A stretch of DNA of 64,000 nt, taken from Caecitellus pseudoparvulus. Lineage: Eukaryota; Bigyra: Bicosoecida. Under the pieces are notes generated by a model. The model was not told the origin of the DNA and searched no databases. It worked only from the letters and a program-made list of their open reading frames with translations. The translations under genes were made by a program, and so were the position numbers. Location: positions 310,001-374,000 of the forward strand of contig CBFFRQ010000031.1 in assembly GCA_965644315.1 (NCBI GenBank). The letters are read 5' to 3'. Of the stretch, positions 30,020 to 40,510 are shown in pieces. How positions within the stretch are numbered: the first letter of the stretch is position 1; the number at the start of each line of letters is the position of its first letter.

Positions 30020-31667
30020 TCAGAGGGTGACGTCGCCATCGCCATCCCGGCGGCGCACTGGCGCCACAGCGCTGGAGATGTACCCCGAGCTCACCTTGGC
30101 GCTGGCACCGGCGCCGGCGATGGTGGCTTCGCCCCTGCACGGCGCAGAGAAGAGCTCCCGCCGGATCTCTGCCGTGATGGCGGGGTGTGTGTGCAGCTTC
30201 ATGAGGCGCTTGAGGGTCTCCTTCTGGGCCCGTGTGACGTCAGCCTTGTACCGCTGCGCGAAGGACAGGAGGCCCTGGTGCCAGATGACGGGCAGTGGCG
30301 GCTCCACCTGCCCGAACTGGGCGAAGTGGTTCACCACGTCGTCGATGACGATGTAGGGCAGGGCGTACTTCTTGTCCACGAGGGCCTTGATCATGACGCT
30401 CTGCGCGCCGGAGTACCGCATGCGGGCCAGCTTCAGCATGGCCGCCGCAGAGTGTGGCTGTGGCACCTTGGCCTTGCTCAGGACGCTGGAGACGATGCGC
30501 GCCTCCCTCAGGCTGCAGTTGCCTTCCGCGGCGAGGGGCAGGAGGAGCCCCTTGTAGAAGGCGTCTGGCTTGAGGAGGGCCTTCTTCAGGGCCATGTACA
30601 GGTGGTAGTTCAGCTTCTTGTGCTCTGCGATGTCGTCCCGCACCGCCGGCATGAGGATGCTGAAGAAGAAGCGCTGGGCGCGCTTGCTGTCCAAGTTGCT
30701 CGCGAAGATGCGGGTGGCGGCGGCCGTGGCGTGGGGGGACCACGACTCAGGGCGCGTCAGGTACAGCAGCTCCTCCCAGTTGGGCATGCCGGGCAGGATC
30801 TTGAACACCTTGGGCAGGCGCCCCGACTTGTAGTGCTGCAGGAACTTGCCCACCTCAGCATACACCTCCAGCACCTTGGGGGGGATGCCACTGGCGCTGG
30901 CTCCTGCGCCGGCTCGGCCGCCGGACGCGGGGCCGCTCTCCACACCCCCTGGCGCGTTCTTGGCTGCCTCCATGGCTTCCAGTTTCTCCATGATGATGTC
31001 AGCCAGCGTGCGGCGGGTGGAGGCGTCCCCCGTCATGAAGCGCGCCACCATGCCCTCCTCCTCCTCGTCCTCCTCAACCTCCACGAAGTCCCCTGCCAGG
31101 GCCACGCCGTCGCCCAGCGCGCCGTCATCCCCGTCGTACACGTAGTCGTCGCTGGCGCCGGACACGCCCCAGCTGCCGCCGCTCGCCAGGGAGATCTGCC
31201 CCCCGCGCCCTGCCGCTGCGGCCTGTGCCGTCGCTGAGCTGGACAGCGGCCCCCCTGCGCTGGCTTGCGGGTGTGCCTCCGAAGCCAGTTCGTCCTGTTG
31301 TTCCCGTGCCAGGGCCATGATCTTGTGGGACAGGTCCGCCGGCACGGCACCGCCTTCATCCTCCAGGCCGCTGTCGTGATCATCTCCTGGGCGGTCCACC
31401 CAGGAGCTCCTGTCCAGGCCGCTGCGCCCCTTCTTGGCATCAAACTTGCCTTGCTTCAAGGCATTCATTTCATCCACCTCCTCCTGTGTCCGGACGAACT
31501 TGTCGGCCGCCATCTGCACACAGGGCCGCGGGGTGAGGGGTGCGTGCGGAATTTGGTCGGGACGAACAAGCGCTGCCACGCCAGTCGCCTGCTGCGCACT
31601 GGGGACGCACCTGCGCGCCCAGAGGGTCGTGTTTGGCCCTGTGCCTCCTCGTCCTGTCCTTGGGCAT
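30020..31667 (-). CDS. BYSL: Bystin (Enp1), 40S processome factor
   Basis: Bystin/Enp1 is needed for 18S rRNA processing and pre-40S export, and contacts LTV1 on the particle. Model: exon 31667-31611 (MPKDRTRRHRAKHDPLGAQ), 97-nt intron (GTGCGT donor), exon 31513-30020, 516 aa. The disordered acidic N-terminus is followed by the conserved helical core: EVYAEVGKFLQHYKSGRLPK, FKILPGMPNWEELLYLT, ATRIFASNL, MPAVRDDIAEHKKLN, YHLYMALKKALLKPDAFYKG, KKYALPYIVIDDVV and LPVIWHQGLLSFAQRYK. All are bystin signatures. The last 25 residues are a weakly conserved tail. Confidence 0.96.
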
Positions 31668-31959
31668 GTTTCCACGTGTTGGGTTTCCGGCTCAGGACAG
31701 GCCTGCCGTGACAAAGCACTGGGTTCCGGCCCTGCTCAGCGCTGCTGCTGCGAGGGGGCTGCAAGGGCGCTGGCAAGGGAACTGCACCGGGTTGGGCACA
31801 TTCCGAAGGTTACTTCTTCAGAGCGGGAGGGGCACGTGCAATGTGAATTGGCCGGGACCGCGCACCGCAGCATGACCCGCCTTGAGTCTGCAGCTGAGTT
31901 GTGACCTGTCACGCCACACACTGCCAGTATTTTCCAGCGCCTTGCCGTGGCACCAGGCC

Positions 31960-33228
31960 ATGGAGCACCGCATCGTTGCAGTGTTTGGGGCACCTGTGGG
32001 GCCAGGCCAGCTGGGTTGCTTGGAAGACGCCTCTGCCCGTGTCCTCAGCCTGCCCTTTCTCAGTGTGTGCGGCCGGCATTTGAAGCGGCCGGGCACTGGG
32101 CACTGAGCCTGCTTTGCCGCCTCGCAGGTGTACAGCGCAAGTTCTGCGTCACGAGCGGCGCCATCTTTGAGCTCCAGAAAGCAGTGCCGAAGAAGCCCCA
32201 GTCGTGGTTCGTCGGCGACAAGATCCACTCGGGTGAGGCGCTGCCCTCGATGTGATGCGGCCTCGTTTCAACAGAGTTTCACGCGCCTCCCCCTCCCCCT
32301 TGCTCCGCCCAGATGGCAGCATGTACTTGTTCACGCCCATGGACCCCCTGTTCCTTGTCATTGAAATCATCAGCAAGCAGCCACCCCACTTCTCCTTGCT
32401 TGACCAGTTGTTTTCGGGCGTGGGTGCCAGCGTGAAGCGCCCGTCGCCTGGGGTGGGAGCGCCCTCCTCCGCATCGTCCAGTGAAGCGTGGGAGGCAGAC
32501 GCTGCGACGTGGGCCCAGTCCGCCCTGCCAGGCATTGTGAAGCACTCCTTGCCGCTGGTCATGGACGTCAATGGTGTGTCGAGCCGCCGCCATTCCTGCA
32601 CTTGCACGCCGGCCCCACACAATGCTCCCCCCTCCCCTCAGAGTCCATGGGCGCTGACAACCCCACGTACCGCCTGAACGCGGACAAAGTGTGTCGATGG
32701 CTGCTGGCCAAGCTCCTGCGCCTTGCACGCCACCTGCAGAGCCACGGACCGGCCCCTGGTGACCAGCAGGCGGCAGGGCGTGCAGCTGGCTTCACGCTGA
32801 CAGGGACTGCCCAGGCGACGCCGCCTGAAGGGCCCTCCCCCGCCAAGGCCAGCGCCTCCTCGCCCTCGCTGCCTGCACGGCAGTTCCTGGAGGAGGCACT
32901 GGACCTGCTCTCGGAGTACGTGGGTGAGGAGCTGCTAGGGGCAGTGCGGCGGCGGAGTGGCCTGGGGGGGCAACCTGCCACCCCCAAGCCTGCATCGGCG
33001 CCGGCCCTCAGCAAGGCGGCAGCGTGGGCTGCTGCTGGCGCGGGGAGTGGCATCATTGACCCCAGCAAGTACCGGGGTGTGGCTGCTCCGAGTGCGACTG
33101 GTGAGGACAGGGGGACAAAGCGCAAAGCCAGCGGGCCAGTCTCAGTTGCTGCAAAACGCTTGGCCAAGACCGATACCCGTGGCATGAAGAGCATGACGAG
33201 CTTCTTCGCCAAGAAACCGCGCAAGTAA
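31960..33228 (+). CDS. RNASEH2B: Ribonuclease H2 subunit B
   Basis: Non-catalytic subunit of RNase H2, which removes ribonucleotides from DNA. Model: exons 31960-32062, 32128-32232, 32313-32573 and 32642-33228, 351 aa. Recognised by GAIFELQKAVPKKPQSWFVG, the block DGSMYLFTPMDPLFLVIE (human LLHFATPVDPLFLLL), PTYRLNADKVCRWLLAKL (human YYKYSKEKTLKWLEKK), and a C-terminus GMKSMTSFFAKK. That last motif matches the PCNA-binding PIP-like end of the human protein (MKSIDTFF). Introns are 65, 80 and 68 nt, donors GTGTGT, GTGAGG and GTGTGT. Intron 2 carries a GTTTCA doublet spaced 11 bp (32265 and 32276). Confidence 0.87.
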
Positions 33229-33566
33229 ACCTGTGGGGTGTGCGATTTCCGCACGTTCCACACAACACCCCAACAGGCAGAGGGCGGGGCAGGATCAAAT
33301 TCAATAACAACATCTCTCTCGTGCACCACTGAGAGGTCGCAGTGTGGGACAGGCATAGGCCATCGCTGTGCGCCGCCGCCCAGTGTCACCCCAGCGCATC
33401 TCGCCAGGGCGCCAGGTGTGCTGCACTGCATCACCACGCCGAGTCCTCCGCCGCGCGCTTTCCCCGCCCTAGGCGACCGAAGCAGCAAGGCTACTCCGGA
33501 CACCCGAGGAAAGTGCCCTTCCTTGTGTGCGCTCAGTCCCGCCTGCTCACCCAAGAGGAGTGCGCC
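33229..33566. other. Intergenic region, RNASEH2B to PDI-like gene
   Basis: 338 bp in tandem orientation. It holds the RNASEH2B 3' end, including an AATAAC in a less GC-rich run near 33300, and the promoter of the PDI-like gene. ATTTCCGC at 33245-33252. Nothing else recognised. Confidence 0.4.
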
Positions 33567-34949
33567 ATGCGGACCCAATCTTCCCTGCTCGCAAGGTGCG
33601 GGTACGTGGCACTGGCGCTGGCCGCCTGCGCGACGCTCGCCGCTGGGGAGGTGCTGGAACTCACTGACGACAACCTGAACGCGACCATCGCCGAAAACGA
33701 ATACGTGTTGCTCATGTTCTACGCGCCCTGGTGCGGCGCCTGCCGGCGCTTCAAGCCCGAGTACGAGTGGGCCGACCAGGCGGCTGCGGAGCAAGGCCTT
33801 CCCCTGGTCTTTGCTCGCATGCACGCTGACGACTACGCCGACACGGCAGCCTCCTTCGGACTGTCACGGTTCCCCTCCTGGGTCATGTTCAACGGCTCCG
33901 TGCCCTCCCGCATCCACAACCCCTTCTCTGGCCCCGCCCTCATGACCCAGCTGCACTCCTACTTCGGCAAGCCCCTCACCAGCGCAGCCCGGGAGCTGCA
34001 CGGACTGGGCGGCACCACGGATTGGCTGTTCTGGCGCGGCAACGACTTCTCCACCCTGCAGTCCGCCGTCATGGCCTTCATCCCCGACCCGGAGCAGACG
34101 GGGGAGCCGCTGCACGACCCCGACGCCGCCGCCGCACTCGTGGCCGCCTTCCACGAAGCCAGCATCACCATGGTGGAGCGCATCCGCTTCGGGTGGACGT
34201 CATCCACAGACGTCCTCAAGGCGTTCCACCTGCCCACGGACCGCCCCGTCATCGCCCTGTACAAGGACTACGACGAGGGCAAGCAGCTGTACACGGCGCC
34301 TCGCAGTGTGGACAGCGCCAGTGACATCGCGGGCCACCTGGTGCACTGGGTGTCCCGCAACGACATCCCCCTGTCCACCACCATCGACCACTTCAACATC
34401 CGGCACCTGCAGCGCAACAAGAACATCATCGTGCACGTGTTCGTGCCTGAGGAGGTGTCGGAGCACCCCGTCACCAAGTCCCGCCTCGTGGAGGCCGTCT
34501 CCGCTGCCGTGCTGCCGCTGGAGGAGGAGGGCCTGTGGAGCCGGGGCGACGTCACCGTCGGCGTCACCAACGGGCAGAAGTACCACGGCTGGCTGACGCA
34601 GTTCGGCCTGGCCAGGGGGCGCTTCCCCTCCTTCGGCCTGTCCGACCCGGCCTCAGGGCGCTTCTTCGGTCACCAGCTGTCCCTGGAGGCTGAGGGCGAG
34701 CTGAACGTGGTGGAGGACCTCGTTACGCCCAAGGGCGACACGGCGCCCCAGAAGGTCGTCCTGCTGCCCAAGGAGGAGCTGCAGGCGTTCTTGCGCGGCT
34801 TCTTCGAGGGCAGCCTGACGCCGGCGCCGACACAGATGGAGCAGGTGCAGGCCGCCCTGCCAGACCACCCGCTGGCCGCCATGGCCATGATTGACGAGGC
34901 CAACAAGAAAGCAGCTGCAGAGGCCGAAGCGGCAGCTGAGTCGCAGTGA
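33567..34949 (+). CDS. Protein disulfide isomerase-like protein with WCGAC active site
   Basis: 460 aa, single exon. Signal peptide (ALALAACATLAAG, cleavage near 27), then one thioredoxin domain with YAPWCGACRRFKPEY (Cys pair near residues 57 and 60), followed by b- and b'-like thioredoxin-fold domains without active-site cysteines, and a Gln/Ala-rich acidic tail. The usual CGHC is CGAC: His to Ala between the cysteines is expected to lower the redox potential and slow oxidation. The tail ends AAAESQ with no KDEL-type retention signal, so location beyond the secretory pathway entry is uncertain. The stop is 22 nt from the convergent orphan, whose stop codon overlaps GAATACATTCATTG. Confidence 0.85.
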   Translation: MRTQSSLLARCGYVALALAACATLAAGEVLELTDDNLNATIAENEYVLLMFYAPWCGACRRFKPEYEWADQAAAEQGLPLVFARMHADDYADTAASFGLSRFPSWVMFNGSVPSRIHNPFSGPALMTQLHSYFGKPLTSAARELHGLGGTTDWLFWRGNDFSTLQSAVMAFIPDPEQTGEPLHDPDAAAALVAAFHEASITMVERIRFGWTSSTDVLKAFHLPTDRPVIALYKDYDEGKQLYTAPRSVDSASDIAGHLVHWVSRNDIPLSTTIDHFNIRHLQRNKNIIVHVFVPEEVSEHPVTKSRLVEAVSAAVLPLEEEGLWSRGDVTVGVTNGQKYHGWLTQFGLARGRFPSFGLSDPASGRFFGHQLSLEAEGELNVVEDLVTPKGDTAPQKVVLLPKEELQAFLRGFFEGSLTPAPTQMEQVQAALPDHPLAAMAMIDEANKKAAAEAEAAAESQ

Positions 34950-34971
34950 CGCTGCTGCTAGAGGAATACAT

Positions 34972-36903
34972 TCATTGAGCACGTGTGGCCCACCGCGCAC
35001 CCTGCACCTCTGCGCGCCACTCGGGCAGCAGAGCCTCCCAGGCCGCCCACTCCTGCAGAGACAGCCCTGCCACCTCGCCTTGCAGCGCGGGGCACTTGCT
35101 CAGGGCTGCCTGGGCGCGGCGTGCGCCCTCCACGGCTGCCGAGTGCAGCCGGCGCAAGGCGTTTAGGAGAGCCTCTTCCGTCGGTGCCCGAGGCGGCTGC
35201 TGTGGGGCAGCTTGCAGGCCTGGCATCGCCTGTGCAGGCGCCTGGGTCCTGGGCGCTGGGCGCGATCTGTTGCTCTTGGTCCGCACCTTGGACGCGAGGA
35301 CTGCCGTCAGCACCAGTTGTGCCCCCAGCGCACGCACTCTGCACTGCTCCCGGCGATGAAACAATGCAAGGGCAGTTGGCGCCGCGGGCGAGGGTGGGTC
35401 AGGCCAGAATATGCTGGCTGCAGCATCTGGCGCAGCCGGCAAGAGGGTGCTCAGCTGGCCTGTGCTGGGCGCTACAGCTGCAGCTTCGGCTCCGTGGGCG
35501 GCGCGCTGAGCTGCCACGTGGCGCCGCAGAGTGGCAGACTGCTGCGGCACGGCACTGGACGGGCCGGGTGTGCTGGACAGCGCCGCTGCGTCGTGCAGGC
35601 CGGCCAGCCACCGCTTGCGGGCGGCGAAGGACATGCCGACAGCGTTCCACAGGGGCAGCACGCACTGCTTGGCGTTGGCTTGCAGCGGGGCGGGCAGGCG
35701 AGCCACCAGGTCGGGGCGCTGCAGCTCCCAGGCCGCGGCGGCAGACACTTCTCCCCGCATCTTCTGCTGCAGCGAGGCCAGGCGCTGGGCGGACGCCACT
35801 GCTTCATCGCCGTCATGGGCAGCCAGCCACTGCTTGGCCACTGCTGCGTCGGCACTGCTCGGTGGCGCACGGGCGGCGAAACGCACTCTATCAGCGGCGA
35901 ACGACACGCAGAAAGGCGATGCAGGTTGCAGGGCTTGGGGCAGGGACGCGGGTGCGGCGCTGGGCTGCGGCGACCCCGCCGGCGGCACCATGCCCAGCCA
36001 AGCTGCGCAGGGACACAGGGCAGCATGCCGCAGCAACCACCACACTGGCACGCGCAGAGACACCAGCGTGTGCTGGGACACCCCAGAGCTCTCGCAAGCA
36101 GCGCGCAGGGCGTTGGTGGCCATGGCGCCCAGCAGCTCTTGCACTTGCAGCAGTGTTGCGGCAGCATACAGCGAGCTGGTGCACATGGAGCTGGCCCGGG
36201 CGAGGGCATCGGGAGAGGCAGGCGCCACGTGCCGCCGGCCCTGCTGAGGGCGGGGGCACGCCGGTCCTCCTGCCCGATCACGTCGCCTGCCAGGAGCGGC
36301 TGGCGGAGAGCTGGGCTGGCCTGTGCGGTGCAGGGAACGGGTGAGGTCCCCGAGGCGTATGCGGGGCAGAGCAGCCTGCCGTGCATGGGGCAGGCAGGCG
36401 CGCTGGCCAGCCTGGGCAGCGCCATCGCCCCGGTCCAGCCCACGTGTAACACTAGCCAGAGCAGCTTGTGAGATGAATGCTGGCGAGGACCTGCTGTGCC
36501 CTGCCTCACCCGCAGCTGGGCCGTGTCGGGACAAGTCTCCGCTGTCAACGGCTGCGTCCTTCTGGCGTCGGGAATGACTGGGCGTGGAGGAGGAGCCATC
36601 CAGACGTTGCAAACCAGTGCAGAGGGGCTCGGTAGTCCATTGCTCTGTCGCACTTTGCTGTCCGCTTGGCGCCTGGTGGGCTGGACGCTGCAGGCGTTGT
36701 GGAGTTACAGACGAAACGCCGGCGCCCACTCGAAAGCGGCTGGCTAAGGCTTGAATGTCCTTGTGCAGCGTGTCCAGTGCCCCCCCCATGTCAAGTTCAT
36801 CAGGTGATGCGCTGCGGTGTGTGTGGTCCCACGCATCCTCCATGCCAAGCAGGCTGGAGGCCACTGCGACACGTGCTTCTCCGCTCTTGACGTGCAATGA
36901 CAT
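34972..36903 (-). CDS. Ala-rich orphan protein, 643 aa
   Basis: Not recognised. ATG at 36903 chosen because the frame upstream is non-conserved-looking and lies in the intergenic region. The N-terminal 230 residues are Ser/Gln/Arg-rich and probably disordered; an internal helical region (LYAAATLLQVQELLGAMATNALR) and basic helical segments follow; the C-terminus ends in helical repeats rich in Ala/Leu/Trp (LSLQEWAAWEALLPEWRAEV). No signal peptide, no cysteine clusters. Convergent with the PDI-like gene, divergent from the next. Confidence 0.6.
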   Translation of the reverse strand: MSLHVKSGEARVAVASSLLGMEDAWDHTHRSASPDELDMGGALDTLHKDIQALASRFRVGAGVSSVTPQRLQRPAHQAPSGQQSATEQWTTEPLCTGLQRLDGSSSTPSHSRRQKDAAVDSGDLSRHGPAAGEAGHSRSSPAFISQAALASVTRGLDRGDGAAQAGQRACLPHARQAALPRIRLGDLTRSLHRTGQPSSPPAAPGRRRDRAGGPACPRPQQGRRHVAPASPDALARASSMCTSSLYAAATLLQVQELLGAMATNALRAACESSGVSQHTLVSLRVPVWWLLRHAALCPCAAWLGMVPPAGSPQPSAAPASLPQALQPASPFCVSFAADRVRFAARAPPSSADAAVAKQWLAAHDGDEAVASAQRLASLQQKMRGEVSAAAAWELQRPDLVARLPAPLQANAKQCVLPLWNAVGMSFAARKRWLAGLHDAAALSSTPGPSSAVPQQSATLRRHVAAQRAAHGAEAAAVAPSTGQLSTLLPAAPDAAASIFWPDPPSPAAPTALALFHRREQCRVRALGAQLVLTAVLASKVRTKSNRSRPAPRTQAPAQAMPGLQAAPQQPPRAPTEEALLNALRRLHSAAVEGARRAQAALSKCPALQGEVAGLSLQEWAAWEALLPEWRAEVQGARWATRAQ

Positions 36904-37307
36904 ACCAACCACCACGACTCGGGGGCAGCTGCGGACAGAGCAGCGCCACAGAGAGATGTTGAGTCTCAAAATGTGATGTACACATTTCATGTGAATGCTG
37001 TCTGCACGAAGTGCTTGCGCATCCCCCTGGCACAGCACTGCAGCGGCACAACTCACCAACAAGAACTGCGGCAAGTTGTACCAGAAACCCCACAACACGA
37101 AGCCGGGTGTGCGATAGCGCGAGTCACGCAGAGCACTCACACCGCCCCAGCTGCTGTCCCTGTGCCTCAACTGCAATTCCTTGCTTTTCCCCCGCAACTT
37201 TGGCGCGACACAGCCACGCTTGGCCCTGCGCAAGCACTGGCGCGGCCCCCCGCGGGAACGCGCCGAGCCCAGGCGGCAGGCCTGCGTGGCTCAGCGAGCA
37301 GAGCACC
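36904..37307. other. Divergent intergenic region between two orphans
   Basis: 404 bp, less GC-rich near 36960-37000. No RNA gene, repeat or promoter motif that I can name. Confidence 0.4.
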
Positions 37308-38726
37308 ATGGCGGCCGAAGCCCGCCGTCCCCAGCCAGACTGCTGCTTCCCGGACTGGGACTGTGACCTGGCAGCTGCCCGAATCGAAGCCGGTCTCCGC
37401 GCTGGGAAGGTCTTCCTGCGGCAGCCACCCCTGCCCCTGGACATCGGCAGCGGCGGCATCTTGCGGCAGGACACACAGCCTGAGCCAGGGAAAGTGGAGG
37501 ACGTGCCGTTCATCCGGACTACCCTGGGCGTGCACCAGCTGGATGCCCAGCGCAGGTTCTTGCTCTGCGCGCGGAACTTGCCGGAGCCAACCGTTGCCAG
37601 CCTGGACAAGACGGCGAGCCACCTGCTGGCTGTGCGCCGAGGCACGTCGCCGGAGTGCGTGCAGAGGGCGAAGGACGCCTTTGCTGACAGCGTCCAACTG
37701 CGGTATGTGACTGAGGCCATGCAGCCTGTGCTGCGGGCGGTGCAGGTGCCCTCCACGGGCCGCACGGAGGTGCGGGAGGTGCCCGTGGTGTACTTCATTG
37801 GCTGGAGCATCACGTCCGGGCCCAAGGCTGGGAAGGTGGCGCTGCTGGCGACGCACGTGAGCAAGCGGGACGAAGGCGCCCGCATCATCACCCGTGGCGT
37901 GCGCCCGACGTCGGAGATGGCGGAGGAGCTGGAGGGTCACCCGGACATCACCCCAGGCACCTGCTTCTGCGCCATCTTCGCACACGTCCTGCCGCTCAGC
38001 AGCGAGCAGGGGCAGGTGGGCTTCCACCTGCACTTGCAGCTGCCGCACTGCCCGCCCATTCTAACGCCCCGCTTCAAGGTGCTCAAGACGCACAGCTCAA
38101 AGCTGACGCACGTGGACACCATCCGGAAACCCCTCCCCTTCTCCACCCGGGAACCACCCGGCCCCTGGGGCACGGAATCCCGGCGGGAGGGGCCGCCGAC
38201 CTCAGCGGGCCGGGGGCCCCGCCCCGCCCCCATCCCTGACATCGGCGCCGCAGAAGCCAGCGCCAAGTTTGCGCAGGAGGCTGCCTCGCCCCCCACCGCC
38301 CAGGCCGTGCCCCTTGCCGTCTCGAGTCGCGCACAAAAAAGCAGCGGCCCCAAAGCGCCGGCACGCCTCGCAAACAAGGCCGTGCCCCTCGTCGTCTCCA
38401 GGCAAGCCCTGGAGAGCAGTCAGCGCGCAGAGCCTTCCATTCCCGTGGCGGGCGTCCCGCGCCCTGCGTCCAGCCTGGGTTTCGAGAGCAGCCGACACGC
38501 GGAGCCGCCGTTCTCCTTCGCAGGCATGTCGCTGCAGCGAGCTCAGACCTGGGACTCGGCGCTGTCCTGTGTGCCCAGCAGCATGGCGCCACTGGTGGAG
38601 GCTGCCAGCGCCCTGGCCGACGTGGCCGCCATGGCAGGGCGGCCTGGCGCGGAGTCCCCCGTCAGCCTGGGGACGTCTTCAGATGACGGCGGCGTGTACA
38701 GCGCCAAACGGGCCAGGAGAGGCTGA
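37308..38726 (+). CDS. Orphan protein with globular N-terminus and disordered tail
   Basis: 472 aa, single exon. Residues about 1-265 look globular, with mixed beta and helix (CCFPDWDCDL, FIRTTLGVHQLDAQRRFLLCARNL, PVVYFIGWSITSGPKAGKVALL, CFCAIFAHVLPLSSEQGQ). The remaining 200 residues are Pro/Ser/Arg-rich, with repeated AVPL-V-SR-A-ESS-like phrases, suggesting short degenerate repeats. It ends in a short basic patch, SAKRARRG. I cannot assign a family. No targeting signal. It converges on the gene at 38798-40510, with 71 bp between stops. Confidence 0.6.
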   Translation: MAAEARRPQPDCCFPDWDCDLAAARIEAGLRAGKVFLRQPPLPLDIGSGGILRQDTQPEPGKVEDVPFIRTTLGVHQLDAQRRFLLCARNLPEPTVASLDKTASHLLAVRRGTSPECVQRAKDAFADSVQLRYVTEAMQPVLRAVQVPSTGRTEVREVPVVYFIGWSITSGPKAGKVALLATHVSKRDEGARIITRGVRPTSEMAEELEGHPDITPGTCFCAIFAHVLPLSSEQGQVGFHLHLQLPHCPPILTPRFKVLKTHSSKLTHVDTIRKPLPFSTREPPGPWGTESRREGPPTSAGRGPRPAPIPDIGAAEASAKFAQEAASPPTAQAVPLAVSSRAQKSSGPKAPARLANKAVPLVVSRQALESSQRAEPSIPVAGVPRPASSLGFESSRHAEPPFSFAGMSLQRAQTWDSALSCVPSSMAPLVEAASALADVAAMAGRPGAESPVSLGTSSDDGGVYSAKRARRG

Positions 38727-38797
38727 GCCTGCCCTGCCTTGCCTTGAGTGTCGCCGGGTTCGAGTGTGTTTGTATTGCGGAGGGGGTCTGCACAGCC

Positions 38798-40510
38798 TCA
38801 GTCCAAGCTGGGCAACCCTTCGAAGCAGGCTTTTGAAGCGAAGAAGCCCCCTGTGACGCGGGACAGCCCCCCCAGGTGAGAAGCGCGCAGGACGTTTGAG
38901 GAGAGGAACCTCTGCCTCACGCCTTGCAAGCTGGCATCCCCGTCAACGTGTGCCGAGTTGCCGTGCGGGCCGTCCAGGTTCCCGAACTGGTCCAGCACCT
39001 TGCCCGGCGTGGCCGGCGCCTCGCCCACCTCAGCGCCGCATGCTGACTGCCGGGCTGGCGAGTGACTCGGCTTGAGCGAGGCCTGGCGGGGGGCGCGTAG
39101 CAGGCGGGTGTACTCCGGCACAGCAAGGTCGGGGGAGTCCGCCTGGGTGGGGGGCAGGGTGGGGAAGTAGAACGGCATTTCCTGGAAACTGCCGTAACTG
39201 GGCTCGAGCGAGGACTTGTCCTTCCGCCACCGCGCAATGTACGCCTCCGCTTTTTCGGGGGGGCAGCTCTCCACCAGGTTCGCAAAGATGCTGTCCCACT
39301 CCTCTACACCCGTCGTGCCGGTGGCGCCCCAGTACAGCCCCACGCTCCACAGCAGGCCGGGGGTCTCCCTGAGCAGGGCCCGAAACCGCTCCAGCGGAGT
39401 CCCCGAACCCTGGCACACTAAACCCAGCCTGTATATGTCCTGCGGCAGGTACACTTCCACCTCCGGCAGGATGTGCACCGCCGCCTCCGGGACCCACCAG
39501 CACACGCATGCCTTGGACGGATACGCCGTGAGGACTGGGTCGGAGGACGCCACGCCCTTCTGTGCACACTTGCGGAGGTAGCGCAGGGTCCGCACGCCGA
39601 CGACGTTGTCAGTGATGCCCGGCATCTCGAAGAGCCCCATCGCCGCCACGGCCAGCATCTGCGTGTCATCCTCGTCCGGGTCCCACGCGGAGTGCGGGGG
39701 GGTGGCTGTCCCCGTCATCTTGCCGTGAGCCGCCGCCAGTGCCTTGACCATGGCCGGCTGCATGACTCGCTGGGCACGGGTGGGGTCGGAGCACTCCTTT
39801 GTCGTGCCCAGTCTGTCGTGCATGCGCTTGCTCAGCTCCAGCGCAGCGACGTGGTGCCCCACCTGCTGCAGCGCCACAATCAGGCTCACGGCAGAGTAAG
39901 GCTCCGTCCGCCAGTCCAGCAGGCAGCGCTGCGCGAGAGCCAGCGCTTCGCTGGGGTGGCCCAGGTGCAGCAGGCTCATCACCGCCAAGTGGTATGCGTG
40001 GAGCACTGGCATGGCGCACTCATGCTGCACGGCCGCCAGGTCTTGGGCAGGCACGCCAACGGGGAAGAGAGCCATGCGCAAGTCGCAGTGCAGCTCCAGG
40101 ACATCTTCCGCCAGGGCCAGGGACCCTTCGTAGTACATCTTCTCATACTGCCGCTCTGCCTGCCGCACCCGAGCCTGGGTGTGGGGGCCGAGCAGCTTCA
40201 CCCCCCTCCTCCACGCGGCGTAGGGGCAGCCTCCCAGCGGCACCGCGAAGATGCCAAAGTTGGCCAGCTCCTCTGCGCGAGTGCACAGGTCCCAGCGAGG
40301 CGAGTCCAGCTCTGGCGCTACCACGGCGCTCACGCTGTGCCCAGGTGTCGTCGCAGCCGCCGAGCCGGCCCGCGTGCCCCTTTCGCCTGGCGGGCTCAAT
40401 CCGTGCGCCCCACGCTGTACAAGTTGCCGCAAGTTGTGCAGCATCTCCGGTGAGATCTGGGACAGAAACTCCTCCTCCGCGAGATCCCAGGGGGCATCCT
40501 TTGATGCCAT
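38798..40510 (-). CDS. Helical, probably TPR-like orphan, 570 aa
   Basis: ATG at 40510. The middle (about residues 100-260) shows helical pairs spaced like tetratricopeptide repeats: LALAEDVLELHCDLRMALF, AYHLAVMSLLHLGHPSEALALAQRCLLD and AVSLIVALQQVGHHVAALELSKRMHD. A second part (about 290-450) has mixed folds with many Trp and Cys (ACVCWWVPEAAVHILPEVEVYLPQD). The C-terminus is Pro/Ser-rich and likely disordered. No family assignment. AATACA is present on the sense strand 22-27 nt past the stop (38771-38776). Confidence 0.62.
   Translation of the reverse strand: MASKDAPWDLAEEEFLSQISPEMLHNLRQLVQRGAHGLSPPGERGTRAGSAAATTPGHSVSAVVAPELDSPRWDLCTRAEELANFGIFAVPLGGCPYAAWRRGVKLLGPHTQARVRQAERQYEKMYYEGSLALAEDVLELHCDLRMALFPVGVPAQDLAAVQHECAMPVLHAYHLAVMSLLHLGHPSEALALAQRCLLDWRTEPYSAVSLIVALQQVGHHVAALELSKRMHDRLGTTKECSDPTRAQRVMQPAMVKALAAAHGKMTGTATPPHSAWDPDEDDTQMLAVAAMGLFEMPGITDNVVGVRTLRYLRKCAQKGVASSDPVLTAYPSKACVCWWVPEAAVHILPEVEVYLPQDIYRLGLVCQGSGTPLERFRALLRETPGLLWSVGLYWGATGTTGVEEWDSIFANLVESCPPEKAEAYIARWRKDKSSLEPSYGSFQEMPFYFPTLPPTQADSPDLAVPEYTRLLRAPRQASLKPSHSPARQSACGAEVGEAPATPGKVLDQFGNLDGPHGNSAHVDGDASLQGVRQRFLSSNVLRASHLGGLSRVTGGFFASKACFEGLPSLD

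Noticed and set aside
38750-38780. GGTTCGAGTG as a possible tRNA B box
   Set aside because: It does not continue to the required TCC, and there is no A box or cloverleaf around it.
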